DNA of 64,000 nucleotides. Source: Neovahlkampfia damariscottae (lineage: Eukaryota; Heterolobosea; Selenaionea; Neovahlkampfiida; Neovahlkampfiidae). Below the pieces are notes generated by a model. That model was not told where the DNA came from and ran no database searches. It was given only the letters and a program-made list of their open reading frames with translations. Location: assembly GCA_016618085.1 (NCBI GenBank), contig JABLTG010000004.1, positions 1-64,000 on the forward strand, in the 5' to 3' direction. Within the stretch, counting starts at the first letter, position 1. Every line of letters starts with the position of its first letter. The translations under genes were made by a program, and so were the position numbers. Shown piece after piece: positions 43,215 through 53,802 of this stretch.

Positions 43215-44751
43215 ATGGTCATAAGAAACAAAAAAAAGTTTTTCATCATATTTCTGGCCATAGCTTTAATTATTTTATACACTTTTTATTTCAATTTTTA
43301 CATTCTATCAAAATTAGAAACCGCTTCAAAATTATTTCGTTCTGTATCTGATAATTTTCACTCAAAAACAAATTCCAAAGAAAATGAAAGAACCTATACG
43401 AATTTACATAATACATGTATTATAATACTAACTCACTCTAGATATCAATATTTATCAAAGTCTTTAAATAGTCTGTTGAAGTTACCAGGTCTTTCACAGT
43501 TTAGTTTAATCATCTCACAAGATGGTTATGATAGAACTATAAAAACAGGAGTTAATGAATTAAGAAAGGTATTAACAACAGTATTCAAAAAATTCTATCA
43601 TTTTCAAAAACCTCATCCAAGCGGCAAAAAACAATCACAATATATTGCAGATCATTATAAATTTATTTTAGACAAAGTTTTCAAAAAAATGAAATTTTCA
43701 AGAGCTATTATATTAGAAGATGATATGATTTTTTCAAAAGATTTTTTAAATTATTTCGATCAAACTTCAAAAATTTTAGATATGGATCACACAGTTTGGT
43801 AGGTTGAAAATAAAAAAATTGAAACTTTAAAAAAGGTGTGTTTCTTCATGGAATGATTTAGGTTATCCTCATTTAGTTTCAAATAATCCAAACAAGTTGT
43901 ATAGAACTCAATATTTTCCTGGATTGGGTTGGATGTTGAATCAAGATTTATGGAAGGAATTGAGCGATGATTTTCCTAATGATATGTGGGATGATTGGAT
44001 GCGTTATCCATCAGTTCATAAAAATAGAGATTGTATTGTTCCAGAGATTTCAAGAAATAAAAATATCGGTGTGGTTGGTGCAAATATGAACGCAGTTTCA
44101 TTTAAAGAAAAATTAGAAAAAACAGTTTTTTATAGAGGAGAAATATTTGATTTTGGTGATTTGAGTTATTTGTTAAATTATCAATACGAAGAAAATTTCA
44201 AGAAATTAGTGGAAAAATCTACACGAATAGATTTAGCTAGAAGTGGTATTCCACAGAATTTACATGGTTCAGGATCATATCTTCAAATATTTCCAAGAGA
44301 AACTCAAAAATTCTTTTTAGATTTTTTAAAAATTCCTTTTGGAGATTTAAGACGAAATCACAATAACATGATTGAGTTAAATTTAATGAACAACATCACT
44401 CTTTTATTGGCAAATTCAAGAAATTGTCCTTATTTACCAGAATCAATGAAAGATAAACCAAGAAGAGATTTATTAATTTATCCAGGACAACAAGGTTCTT
44501 CTTGTGATGAAACTTGTAATATCATCAAAAAACGATGTGATCAAACTCAATTTGAGTTCGTAAATGATTGTAAAGTGTTAGAGAATTCATTTGGATGTAA
44601 AAAATGTGGTATTCAATACGGTAATGACATTCCAAATTTTGTTGTTGATCCTTCAAATCCCTATTATGATCATTGCCTGATTAATTTGGCATTTCTTTCA
44701 AATTGTGCAGCAAAACATCAAAGCGCGAAAAGATTATGTCCTTGTGTATGA
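43215..44751 (+). CDS. GT13 N-acetylglucosaminyltransferase with MGAT5-like Cys-rich tail
   Basis: Exons 43215-43798 and 43836-44751 give 499 residues. A short cytosolic end and one TM anchor (FFIIFLAIALIILYTFYF) mark a type II Golgi protein. The catalytic part follows GT13 (MGAT1/POMGNT1): IILTHSRYQYL, LIISQDG, ILEDDMIFSKDF (EDD metal motif), CVSSWNDLGYP, YFPGLGWMLNQDLW, WDDWMRYPSVH and IVPEISR. After residue ~415 there is a Cys-rich domain: SSCDETCNIIKKRCD, then YYDHCLINLAFLSNCAAKHQ and RLCPC. It closely resembles the C-terminal domain of GnT-V (MGAT5, family GT18), which ends LFSCAGSNTKYxRLCPC. The enzyme would transfer GlcNAc to N- or O-mannose glycans. Confidence 0.85.
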
Positions 44752-44863
44752 ATTAAAACATTTTTTAAATTTTTCAATTTTTTTTTGAATAAAAATTAGT
44801 TAATAAAATTGACCAATTATATCAATTTGTATTTCGAAAAAACATCATTGGTCGGAATTTTTA

Positions 44864-45193
44864 ATGTGGAAAAGAGGTGATAAAAAAGAACAAAAAACAG
44901 ATTTTACACAACCTATAATGGTTAAATTATCTTGGATTGATGAAGAAATTGATTTACTTGGTTGTCAATGGTGTAACCTTTATAAAAATTCTGAGTGTGA
45001 AAGTACTTTTCTTGCTCTTGACAATTCAACTTCTTCAACACGATTAAAAAATGATTTAAAAAAATGCATAAACAAAAATAAAACAATGTTTCTAACAAGA
45101 GAAGCAGAATATAAAAAAATTAAAAACGAAAACAAATATTTGCTTGAGAAAAGAGTTGCTTATTTACAAGCTTTGGAAGAAGAAGAAGGTTAA
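44864..45193 (+). CDS. Unknown small protein with four Cys
   Basis: Single exon, 109 residues. GCQWCNLYKNSEC followed by a fourth Cys ~23 residues on gives C-x2-C-x7-C-x22-C, and the C-terminal third is a charged helix. A small metal-binding or disulfide-bonded protein is possible, but I do not recognise it. Two CCAAT/ATTGG motifs lie upstream. Its stop is only 4 bp from the stop of the convergent gene. Confidence 0.5.
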   Translation: MWKRGDKKEQKTDFTQPIMVKLSWIDEEIDLLGCQWCNLYKNSECESTFLALDNSTSSTRLKNDLKKCINKNKTMFLTREAEYKKIKNENKYLLEKRVAYLQALEEEEG

Positions 45194-45197
45194 AATT

Positions 45198-45827
45198 TTA
45201 TAAATTTTTTATTTGTTGTGATAATTCTTCGTCTAATTCTTCATCTTCCTCTTCGTCAAAACTTTCTAAATCTTCTTCTTCATCTTGTTTTTCTTTTTTG
45301 ACTTGTTCTTCTTCTTCATCACTTTCTTCTTCACTTTCATCATCTTCTCCTTCGTCACTGTTGTCTAATTCACCGTTTCTTAATTTTCTTTTAATTGTTC
45401 TTTGAACTCGAACTGGAACTGTTGCCAACGTTTTTTCTAATTCTCTCATTTCTTGTCTATTAATTTCTTCTAATTCTTTTTCACTTTGAAAAACTTCAGA
45501 GTTCATGCATTTGGCACAAACGTCTAATTTTTCTGCACATGGATCACAAATGATGTGATAAGCAAGTTTGACAGTTTTTTGTGCACATAAATTACATTTT
45601 CTTGGTTGTGTCAAAGGTTTGTATTTCCTATATTTTTTTCTCCATTCAATAATTTCATAACATTTTTTACAGAGTCCAACATTTGGTAAAACTGCGATTT
45701 GTTTTGATTTTTTACTTCCTTTATTATGTGAGAAAGCAAAAGTATTTTTATGTTTTGGACCTTGTTTCTTTGCTCCTGATTTTCTTGTCGAAATTTTCTT
45801 TTCACATGGTTTTGTTTTTGTCGACAT
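45198..45827 (-). CDS. C9orf85/DUF2039-family Cys-rich protein
   Basis: Single exon, 209 residues from the ATG at 45827. The core LCKKCYEIIEWRKKYRKYKP, then LTQPRKCNLCAQKTVKLAYH, then IICDPCAEKLDVCAKC matches the DUF2039 family (human C9orf85). It is a set of CxxC pairs that most likely binds zinc. The function of the family is not established. The N-terminus is basic (KHKNTFAFSHNKGSKKSK), and the last ~60 residues are strongly acidic, suggesting a nuclear or ribosome-associated role. Confidence 0.85.
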   Translation of the reverse strand: MSTKTKPCEKKISTRKSGAKKQGPKHKNTFAFSHNKGSKKSKQIAVLPNVGLCKKCYEIIEWRKKYRKYKPLTQPRKCNLCAQKTVKLAYHIICDPCAEKLDVCAKCMNSEVFQSEKELEEINRQEMRELEKTLATVPVRVQRTIKRKLRNGELDNSDEGEDDESEEESDEEEEQVKKEKQDEEEDLESFDEEEDEELDEELSQQIKNL

Positions 45828-46020
45828 TTTGAATTTGATGTTCGAAAGCTCCAATTGGACAAATTTTTTAAATTGGAAGCACCTTTATCAACTTTTAATT
45901 GTTGTATTTTTTTCTTTGTTTTATGAAAGAATATCCAAATTGTTTGTTTCTTTCTAACTATCCAATAATTTTATCTTCTGATTTAGCCACCAATCATTTT
46001 GTTGCTCTTTTTTGCTTTTG

Positions 46021-49000
46021 ATGATTCACAAAAACGTCACCCTGCTGAGCATTTTGCTCATTGCTTTGTGTGGAATGACATTGGCTCAAGACCCAATTAC
46101 CAAAATCATGAGTCTTTATTATTACTCAGAAACAACATTCATAAATTTACCAAAAAAATCAAGAGACGTACAACTCGAATTTTTTTATAAACCAGACAGA
46201 AAACATTCAGATTTACAAAAAGAAGCTTCTTCATATGGAAAAGTTTTGACAAATGGCTCCAGTTATAAGGTGTTCAAAACAACTTTTGGAAATCTTACTA
46301 TGGTACCTGAGAAAACAACAACACAATTTTACAAATCACCAAACGGTTTACTTGCTCATCAAGGTTGGATACAAAAAAAAGAACAACTTCCAACAAAAAA
46401 ATACCTCAATGGAGACTTGAAAAAACTTCAAAACTTACGATCCAAAATAGGAAATTTTAAATCTTACAAAGTGAACGTAAAAGTGCCTTCAAAAAACCCA
46501 ACATTTTTAAGAAATGTATTAATCAACAGATTACGTGAAGAAAACACACAATTTATTGTTGTTGAAAATTTTATCAAAAAAGGTAGATTTCATTACAGTC
46601 AAAAGTTATTAGAAAAACTTTTTGATAAGGATGTATTAGGCGCTTTGACATATAAACCAACAATGAAAAATCTTTTTGATGATTTTATCATCAGACAAGG
46701 TCTTGAAGTTTCAAATTCTAAAATAAGAAATATCTGGAGTCAACCAATTGAAAAATTAAGAAATGAATTTTTAAAATTGAAAACTTTTAAAGGACAATAT
46801 CAAATTGATATTACACCTGTTCTGATGAAGGCATTTCCAAAAGATGAAATCACAAAGAAATTGACTTCATTCGGATATGAATCTCAAAATTACATTCAAT
46901 TTAATGAATTTAAACATGATTTCGTTGCAAGTGTAAAAAGAGTGGTTGGATTTATTAAAGCTACTGAATATCTTGGATACTTTGTTGCTGATAATGCAAT
47001 TTCTGAAGTTGCTCACGTTGAAGTTCATCTTCTTTCACAAATTAGAAAATTCTTAAGTGTAGGAAAAGATCCTTATATCAAGTATTTAGTTTGGGATTAT
47101 GAAAAATGTCCTGAAATTCATTTTCCTGAATACAATTTAAAGAAACTTTATACAAAACAAAATTTCATCATGGGATTCATTGCAAATGAAATTCATGGTC
47201 ATGCACCATTAGTAGTGCCTGGAGAAAGTTTAGTTTGGCATCAAAGAACAGAACATCGATTTAGTTTAATTGGAAAATACAATCCTGCTTTAATTAATTA
47301 TAACATTGCTCATTGGTTGGAAAATAAATGGTTTGAATACAAATACTATGAAAGATACTGTCCTGGAGCAATGCCAAAAACAAGATTATTATCAGATTTA
47401 CTCCCAAAAGGTGTTTCAAATATCAATGTTCCACCTGAAATCTTTCTTAAAGTTGCAAATGAAAATTTCCCTCAAGGATGGATTTTAAAAGGTGTTTATG
47501 ATTATAATAGTATTGTACATCGTTTAACTCATAAAACTGATGTATTGAAATTATACAATGGATACATCAAATCTGATTTTGATTTGTTTGAAAAAAATGC
47601 AAAGAAAAATCTTTTTGGTTGTGAACCTGTTGAAGATTTAAATGGTGCTACTGAAAACCATCCACATTTTCAAGGTTCCAAAATATTTAAAAAATTAGCT
47701 AATGCAAAAGAAGTATTTCTTCAAGAATGGATGGACATCAAAGTTGAATACCGTTCTGAATGTGCAACTGGAGAATGTCCTCTTGAATCATTTTCTGATG
47801 CTTTTGTAGGTGGAACTAAATTTGATTTAAAAAGAAAATTTGGACGTGCTTATTCATTCTTTCAAGGATGTATCAATAAAATACCAGCTCAAGTAAGAGG
47901 AATGCCATTGACAGCAGATGTCTGTGAAAAAAAAGATGGATCATTTTCTATAATTGAAACAAATCCAGGTGGAAATGGATGGTTAATTCATAATTCACCT
48001 GATATCACTCGTAGACACAACAAATTTCTTAGAGAGTTCCCTGAGATTTTAGAAGCTGATGCAATAGGAAAAATATCAGGATTATCACCAGAAGGACAAA
48101 TGAAATATATCGAAAATATGATGAAAAAATGGAATTATACCTTTGAAGAATATGCAACTCATTTCACTCCAAGATTACCAGATAGATTATTGGATATTAA
48201 AGTAAAAGTTCATCAAATTAGAAAGAATCGTTTAGAAACACAAAAAAAAAGACCAACTGCAAATTGTGTAGTTAGACTTCAAAGAAAAATTGGAACTGTT
48301 GCTGGAATGATTAAAAATTGGTTGAAAACTATTCAACCAACTACAATTGGTGAATATGAAAGTGTTTTACAAATGGTTTATAATTTTAATATTGGTTATA
48401 ATCCTAAATCATATAAGAATATCATTTCACATGAATTATTGACAAATGTTACAACAAAAGTTAAATTTGATGTTATGGAAAAAGCTCAAATCCAATTTTA
48501 TCGTCAATTAGTTGCAGAAAAGAATAAATTTGAAACCAATTCAAAATTAACAAAAAGTCTTTTTAGAAGACTTGCAACAGTTACAATGGAATCAATTTAT
48601 CATATTGACTTATTAAAAAAAGTTGGAATTCAAAACAAAAGAATTGAAAATATCTCAAAAAAAATTTTTGATTTCTTAACTCAAGAAAATGGAAAAAAAT
48701 TAATTGACGAAAATATGGTTAAAAAAAGAATTGATAGAATTATTAAACAACTTGATTCAAATTCTTCAAAAAAAAAGAGTCAAATCACTACAATGTTCCT
48801 TGATCTTCGTGAAGAAATTCTTGATGTTAAATCAGCTGATCGTTTAAATCTTGATATTGGAGTGACATTCAAAAAATATATGACTATTTTAACTGAAAAT
48901 TTCAGAAGAATTTTTCACTTTTTCCCAGCAAACACAAAGAGAACAGCTTTCAAAACTCATTATTACAAGAATTTGATTGGTTTAATTAATTTTGTAATTC

Positions 49001-49392
49001 AAGAACATAGTGATTCAATTATTAGTTTATCAAAAGAAGCATTCTTTGAAGAATATCAATTTTTAGTTCAATTTCTCAAAGAACTCAAATCTGGTGAGAA
49101 TACAGGTTTACTTGCTGAAACTTTAAATTCAATGAAGATTCTTGGTGATAATAAGAAAATTCAAGTTTTGTTAAATGAAAAAGAATGTGAAATTGAACAA
49201 AATATACTTCCTGGAAAAGATTTTCATTTACTTTTGGATGTTTTCAGAGCATATAACGAAAATCAATTGGTTCAAAAGAATTATGTTGTTGGAGAATTTT
49301 CAAGAAGTTTAATTTTCAAAATATTAAAAAAAACAGAATTATTTAAAAAACAAAAGAAACATATTGATGAAATTATTCATGATGAGCTTTAA
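46021..49392 (+). CDS. ER-lumenal ATP-grasp domain protein (signal peptide and HDEL)
   Basis: Single exon, 1123 residues. A signal peptide (MIHKNVTLLSILLIALCGMT) and a terminal HDEL (DEIIHDEL) mark a protein retained in the ER lumen. The middle has an ATP-grasp pattern. NFPQGWILKGVYDYNS (about residue 482) gives the nucleotide-binding Lys strand. VFLQEWMDIKVEYRSE gives the hinge and a catalytic Arg. GSFSIIETNPGGNGWLIHN (about 641) gives the Glu/Asn metal ligands. ATP-grasp enzymes join a carboxylate to an amine or thiol through an acyl phosphate. The N-terminal ~400 and C-terminal ~420 residues are mostly helical and unrecognised. Substrate and product are unknown. An ACCAATCA motif lies upstream. 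Confidence 0.78.
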   Translation: MIHKNVTLLSILLIALCGMTLAQDPITKIMSLYYYSETTFINLPKKSRDVQLEFFYKPDRKHSDLQKEASSYGKVLTNGSSYKVFKTTFGNLTMVPEKTTTQFYKSPNGLLAHQGWIQKKEQLPTKKYLNGDLKKLQNLRSKIGNFKSYKVNVKVPSKNPTFLRNVLINRLREENTQFIVVENFIKKGRFHYSQKLLEKLFDKDVLGALTYKPTMKNLFDDFIIRQGLEVSNSKIRNIWSQPIEKLRNEFLKLKTFKGQYQIDITPVLMKAFPKDEITKKLTSFGYESQNYIQFNEFKHDFVASVKRVVGFIKATEYLGYFVADNAISEVAHVEVHLLSQIRKFLSVGKDPYIKYLVWDYEKCPEIHFPEYNLKKLYTKQNFIMGFIANEIHGHAPLVVPGESLVWHQRTEHRFSLIGKYNPALINYNIAHWLENKWFEYKYYERYCPGAMPKTRLLSDLLPKGVSNINVPPEIFLKVANENFPQGWILKGVYDYNSIVHRLTHKTDVLKLYNGYIKSDFDLFEKNAKKNLFGCEPVEDLNGATENHPHFQGSKIFKKLANAKEVFLQEWMDIKVEYRSECATGECPLESFSDAFVGGTKFDLKRKFGRAYSFFQGCINKIPAQVRGMPLTADVCEKKDGSFSIIETNPGGNGWLIHNSPDITRRHNKFLREFPEILEADAIGKISGLSPEGQMKYIENMMKKWNYTFEEYATHFTPRLPDRLLDIKVKVHQIRKNRLETQKKRPTANCVVRLQRKIGTVAGMIKNWLKTIQPTTIGEYESVLQMVYNFNIGYNPKSYKNIISHELLTNVTTKVKFDVMEKAQIQFYRQLVAEKNKFETNSKLTKSLFRRLATVTMESIYHIDLLKKVGIQNKRIENISKKIFDFLTQENGKKLIDENMVKKRIDRIIKQLDSNSSKKKSQITTMFLDLREEILDVKSADRLNLDIGVTFKKYMTILTENFRRIFHFFPANTKRTAFKTHYYKNLIGLINFVIQEHSDSIISLSKEAFFEEYQFLVQFLKELKSGENTGLLAETLNSMKILGDNKKIQVLLNEKECEIEQNILPGKDFHLLLDVFRAYNENQLVQKNYVVGEFSRSLIFKILKKTELFKKQKKHIDEIIHDEL

Positions 49393-49436
49393 AATAAATT
49401 TTATTTTTGTCCAATGACATTCTTTTTTTGAACAAG

Positions 49437-50576
49437 ATGAAGTTGTTCAGAAAAACCAATTTTTTGTTTCAAAAACAAATAATCTTATTTCCAGGTAAAC
49501 ATTCATGAACAAAAGAATTGAAACATATTTAAGGACAAGGATTTCAATATGTTGGTAAGTTTTAACATTTTTTAATTTTTCATTTTTGAAGGTATGGGTC
49601 AAAATATTTATGAAAAATCGAAACATATTTTTGATGAAGCAAATTCAGTTCTAAATTATGATTTGACAAAACTTATGTTTTCAGGAGATTTGATGGAATT
49701 AACAAAAACTTCAAATTCACAACCTGCAATTTTAACTTTATGTTATGCAATTTTTAAATTACATAAAAATGAATTTGATATAATAGCATCTTTAGGACAT
49801 TCTTTAGGTGAATATACTTCTCTTGTCATTGGTGGATCTATTTCATTTTCAGAAGCAATTAAACTTGTGCATAAAAGAGGAAAGTTCATGGAAGAAGGAG
49901 TGAAAGAAAATAAATTTGAAATGTGTGCCTTAATGCCATGTAATTATGATAAAGCAAAGGAATTATGTTTAGAAGCACGAGAAAAAACTAATTTAGTTTG
50001 TGATATTTCCAGTGTAAATTCCGCTTCTCAGATTGTAATTTCAGGTGACAAAGAAGTAACAAAAAAATAATTTATTTTCAAAAGGCGATTGATTATGCTG
50101 TTTCTATTGCAAAATCTAAAAGAATACGGAAGGTATCATATCATTTTACTTTTAATTTGATCAGGCAATACCATTAAATGTTGGAGCACCATTTCATTCG
50201 TAAGATATTAATATAATAATTATTTGCAGAGAATTGATGAAATATGCATCAAATAAGTTAAAACCATACCTCAATAACATAAATTGGAAAGAATCCCAAT
50301 TTCCAATCATCTCAAATGTCACTTCAAAAATAGTAAATCCCTTGAAAAAACTAAAATTTACAATAGATGAAAAGGGAAGAAATACCAGAATTATTAGAAA
50401 GTAATTGATCTTTATCACTAATAATAATCATTTCAGAACAAATTTATTCCACAGTTCAATGGAAGGATTCGACAAATTTCTGCATAGAAAATTTTAAAAA
50501 TTTTGAATTTATTGAAATCTCACCAGTACCAAAATTAAGTTCCTTTGAAAAAGGTATTAAATTAATCAAACAATAA
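49437..50576 (+). CDS. MCAT: Malonyl-CoA:ACP transacylase, probably mitochondrial
   Basis: Eight exons (49437-49494, 49534-49554, 49592-50055, 50085-50132, 50165-50199, 50230-50332, 50367-50400, 50437-50576) give 300 residues. ILFPGQGFQYVGMGQ is assembled from three exons. GHSLGEYTSLV holds the catalytic Ser, GAPFHSELM the catalytic His, and STVQWKDS and FEFIEISPVPKL match the C-terminal part. It loads malonyl groups on acyl carrier protein in type II fatty acid synthesis. The short basic start MKLFRKTNFLFQKQ suits mitochondrial import, where this pathway makes the lipoate precursor. Seven introns in 1.1 kb make this the most intron-dense gene of the window. Confidence 0.92.
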
Positions 50577-50592
50577 ATATGAATTCAAACAT

Positions 50593-51897
50593 TTATTTCA
50601 TATTTCTTTGACAAAATTCTTCAATTCTTTTGAAAGATTCACGTAATTTTTCTTCAGTTGCGCATAAAACAATTCTAAAGAAATTATGAATATTAAAGCA
50701 TTGACCTGGTAACACCATAACACTTTCTTCTTTCAATAATTGTTTACTAAAACTGACATCATCTTGAATTTCATCAATGAACATTGAAACGTCAATTTTT
50801 ACCATTGCATACAGTGCTCCATGTGGTTTAATAATTGACAATCCTTTAACTTTTGAAAGTTCATCAACAACTAATTGTGCATTGCTTTCAATGAGTTTGT
50901 TCAAATTGACAATATACTCTTTTGGTTCATTTTCCAAAATATCTGGAATTGCAGCTTGGACCAATGTATTTGCTCCTAAAATGACTGTTGTCATTTTACT
51001 GATTCCAATGCGGACTTGTTTTAATGCATTAGTTTTGTCATAAACAACAATCCAACCAACTCTCCAGCCTGGAACTAAGTATCTTTTTGCAAGACCACTT
51101 ACAGAGATAATTGGTACTTTATCAGTGATAGATGCAAGTGGATGAAATTCTTTTCCAAAGTATGTCATGTATCCATATATTTCATCAGCAACAATAGGTA
51201 AATGATGTTTTTCTGCAATTTTGACTAAACTTTGGAGATGTTCCTCACTATAAACTGATCCACAAGGGTTGGAAGGATTGTTTAAAATAATTGCTTTGGT
51301 ATTCTTATCAATTAAAGATTCTAAATGTTCAAAATCAATTTCCCAATCATTGTCGGACTATTTTTTTAATTTTTTGCTTTTTTTTTACTTTTAAATTATA
51401 GTACCGTGGTTCAACTGACTTATTGCCACATAAAACATCATAAAGTGAAAATCCAGGTTTTGGAACTAAAATATTATCTTTTGGATTTGTTAAAGCTGAA
51501 AAAACAATTTCTAAAGCTCCAGAACAAGCACTTGTAATGATTACATCCTATTTATTTCATGTTAATTTTTTCAAAAAATTTGTTTTACATCAGAAGTTAA
51601 GTCAAAATATTTTGTTGAATATCTTTTGGCAATAGCATTTCTAGCAGGAATAAGACCTGCTGAATTTCCGTATCCATTTGATTTACCTTCTGAAATAGAT
51701 TTTTGAAGAGCATCAGTTACAAATTTGTGAACTTGAAAATTTTCATAGACAGCAGGGTCTCCAATGGATAATGCAATTAATGGTTTATCTTTGTTTGTGT
51801 TTTTGAGGTCTAATTTATCAACTATTTCACGAATTTTATTTGTTGTGTTCATTGAACTCACAGAAGCTTCAATAATTTCCCAATTTCCTTGACTCAT
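50593..51897 (-). CDS. TAT: Tyrosine aminotransferase-type PLP enzyme
   Basis: Exons 51897-51589, 51547-51389 and 51357-50593 give 410 residues. IALSIGDPAVYENF, NGYGNSAGLIPARNAIA, ITSACSGALEIVFSAL, ILNNPSNPCGSVYSEEHL, VADEIYGYM and VSGLAKRYLVPGWRVGW (with the PLP-binding Lys) follow tyrosine aminotransferase. YNL in the aromatic-substrate region also fits. It converts tyrosine to 4-hydroxyphenylpyruvate in amino acid catabolism, a possible route to ubiquinone ring precursors. Nicotianamine- or methionine-type aminotransferases of the same subfamily are the alternatives. CCAATCA lies upstream. It is convergent with the MCAT gene, with 16 bp between stops. Confidence 0.9.
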
Positions 51898-52077
51898 TGT
51901 TGTTTTGATTGAATTGTTTCGGAAAAATTATGATTGGCAATTGGGAGGTTCAAAAAAAGAATGGATTGAAAAATTGTCTTGTTATTTTGTTATTTTAATT
52001 CTAAATCAACCAATTTTTGTGGAAGAAAAGTGTGAATTCGTTTTATTGGTCAAAGTTTTCTTCAAGTTTGAATTAAC

Positions 52078-53168
52078 ATGAGCAAACAAAAAAATACTGA
52101 AAAATTTTATTGGGAAAAACATGTTGAATACATTATTAACCTTGACAAAAATGAAGAAAATACCTTCGAGTTTTATGTTACTGAACATTTAAAAATGAGC
52201 GCACTTTATTGGGGTGTTTGTTGCTTAGATTGTAAAAATAAAAAAATTAATTTGAAAAATAAGTATTAGGACATTTACCTGATTCACCAAAAGAAAAAAT
52301 TTTAGATTTTGTAATGAAATGCGAATGTGAAAATGGAGGTTTTTCAGGAAATATTGGGCATGATCCTCATTTATTATATACATTAAGTGCTATTCAAATT
52401 TTAGCAATTTTTAGAAAAACTGATTTACTTGATAAACAAAAAATTAAAAAATGTAACATCAAACTCATTAAAAAATTTTTTAGATGTTTTGAGTTTACAA
52501 AAAGAAGATGGATCATTTTCAGGTGATAAATGGGGTGAAATTGATACAAGATTTTCTTATTGTGCATTAAGTTGTTTGTCTTTACTTGGAATTTTAGAGA
52601 AAGAAGTTTCCGAAAAAGCAATTGAATTTGTTTTAAAATGTCAAAATTTTGATGGTGGTTTTGGAGTAGTTCCAAAAGCAGAATCACACGCTGGACAAAG
52701 TAAAAAAACAACTTAAACCTTAAACATTCTTTTTTAGTTTTTTGTTGTGTTGGTGCTTTGTCAATGACCAATTCATTAGATAAGATTGATACTGATAAAT
52801 TATGTTGGTGGTTATGTGAAAGGCAAGTCAAAGAAAATGGTGGTTTAAATGGAAGACCTGAGAAATTAGCGGATGTTTGTTATTCATGGTGGGTTTTATC
52901 AAGTCTATGTATGAATGACAGATTACATTGGATTTCTGAAGATGAATTAACTCGATTTATATTAAATTGTCAAGATGAAAATGGAGGAATATCAGATAAA
53001 CCTGGAAATATGGTTGACATTTTTCACACATATTTTGGTGTTGGTGGAATGAGTCTTATGAAAAAAGAAAAAGGATTGAAGACAATTGATCCAATTTATG
53101 CATTACCTGTTGATGTTTTAAAAGATTTGAATGTAAAAACACCATATACAAAGAGAAATAAAATTTAA
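52078..53168 (+). CDS. RABGGTB: Rab geranylgeranyltransferase beta subunit
   Basis: Exons 52078-52231, 52264-52452, 52484-52699 and 52738-53168 give 329 residues. [117 protein letters not shown] and [17 protein letters not shown] follow the family closely, including the zinc ligands (Asp and Cys in DVCYSWW and the later His). With the alpha subunit and REP it adds two geranylgeranyl groups to Rab C-termini. The third exon join (YVLSLQ) removes what first looked like a frameshift in an A-run. Confidence 0.95.
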
Positions 53169-53169
53169 T

Positions 53170-53802
53170 TTATTCCTTCTTGCCTCTAGATGATCTTCGA
53201 ACAAAAGTTGGAATTGAGTAGGCTTCATCATCAGAATCATAAAAATCTTCATCAGAATCAGATTCTGTGATATCAATTTCATCATCTGAAATGTCAATAT
53301 AATATTGTTTGATCATTTCTTTGTCGAATTGATTTTGAATTTTTTTGAATGTTGGAAATTTTCTAACAAGTGATTTTAAATCTCCATGGTTTATTTTAAT
53401 GTACATTTGATATTCTTCTGGAAGATTATGAAATAATGATTCAATATTTTGAGAATTAGAATTTTCTTTGATATTTAGTAATTCCAGAATTTTATTATTT
53501 CTTTCATCTTCACTGAGAACTATTTCTGAAACTGGATTTGGTTTCAAAATTGATTTGACTTGTTTTTCATTTTTTTTCATCTTTTCTGATGATATACTTG
53601 TTTTTGAATCGTATTCGTGCCTATTTGTTTCTCTGATTGACCATTGAACTTTTTTTATTTTTTTTGATGTTTTCTTATTCTTTTTTTCCATCAATTGAGC
53701 TTTTCCTGTTTTTTTTTTAATTAATTTCTCATCATTTTGTTCAGTCTGCTCTGTAGTTCTTTCAGAAAACTTGATCTTTCTTCTGGTTCTTTCTTCAGTC
53801 AT
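53170..53802 (-). CDS. Unknown nuclear-type protein with SILK and RVxF-like motifs
   Basis: Single exon, 210 residues. The basic N-terminal half contains RRKIKFSE, KKVQWSIRE (both fitting the RVxF/W docking rule) and KSILKPNP (a SILK motif), the two short motifs that dock regulators on protein phosphatase 1. The C-terminal half is acidic (DISDDEIDITESDSDEDFYD) and ends in a basic RRSSRGKK. The overall family is not recognised. A PP1 regulator is a reasonable hypothesis, weakened by how common such motifs are. Its stop lies one base from the stop of the RabGGT beta gene, so the two mRNAs must overlap at their 3' ends. Confidence 0.55.
   Translation of the reverse strand: MTEERTRRKIKFSERTTEQTEQNDEKLIKKKTGKAQLMEKKNKKTSKKIKKVQWSIRETNRHEYDSKTSISSEKMKKNEKQVKSILKPNPVSEIVLSEDERNNKILELLNIKENSNSQNIESLFHNLPEEYQMYIKINHGDLKSLVRKFPTFKKIQNQFDKEMIKQYYIDISDDEIDITESDSDEDFYDSDDEAYSIPTFVRRSSRGKKE

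Noticed and set aside
52430-52500. Suspected homopolymer frameshift in the Rab geranylgeranyltransferase beta gene
   Set aside because: A 31-nt intron at 52453-52483 gives [14 protein letters not shown], matching the family exactly.
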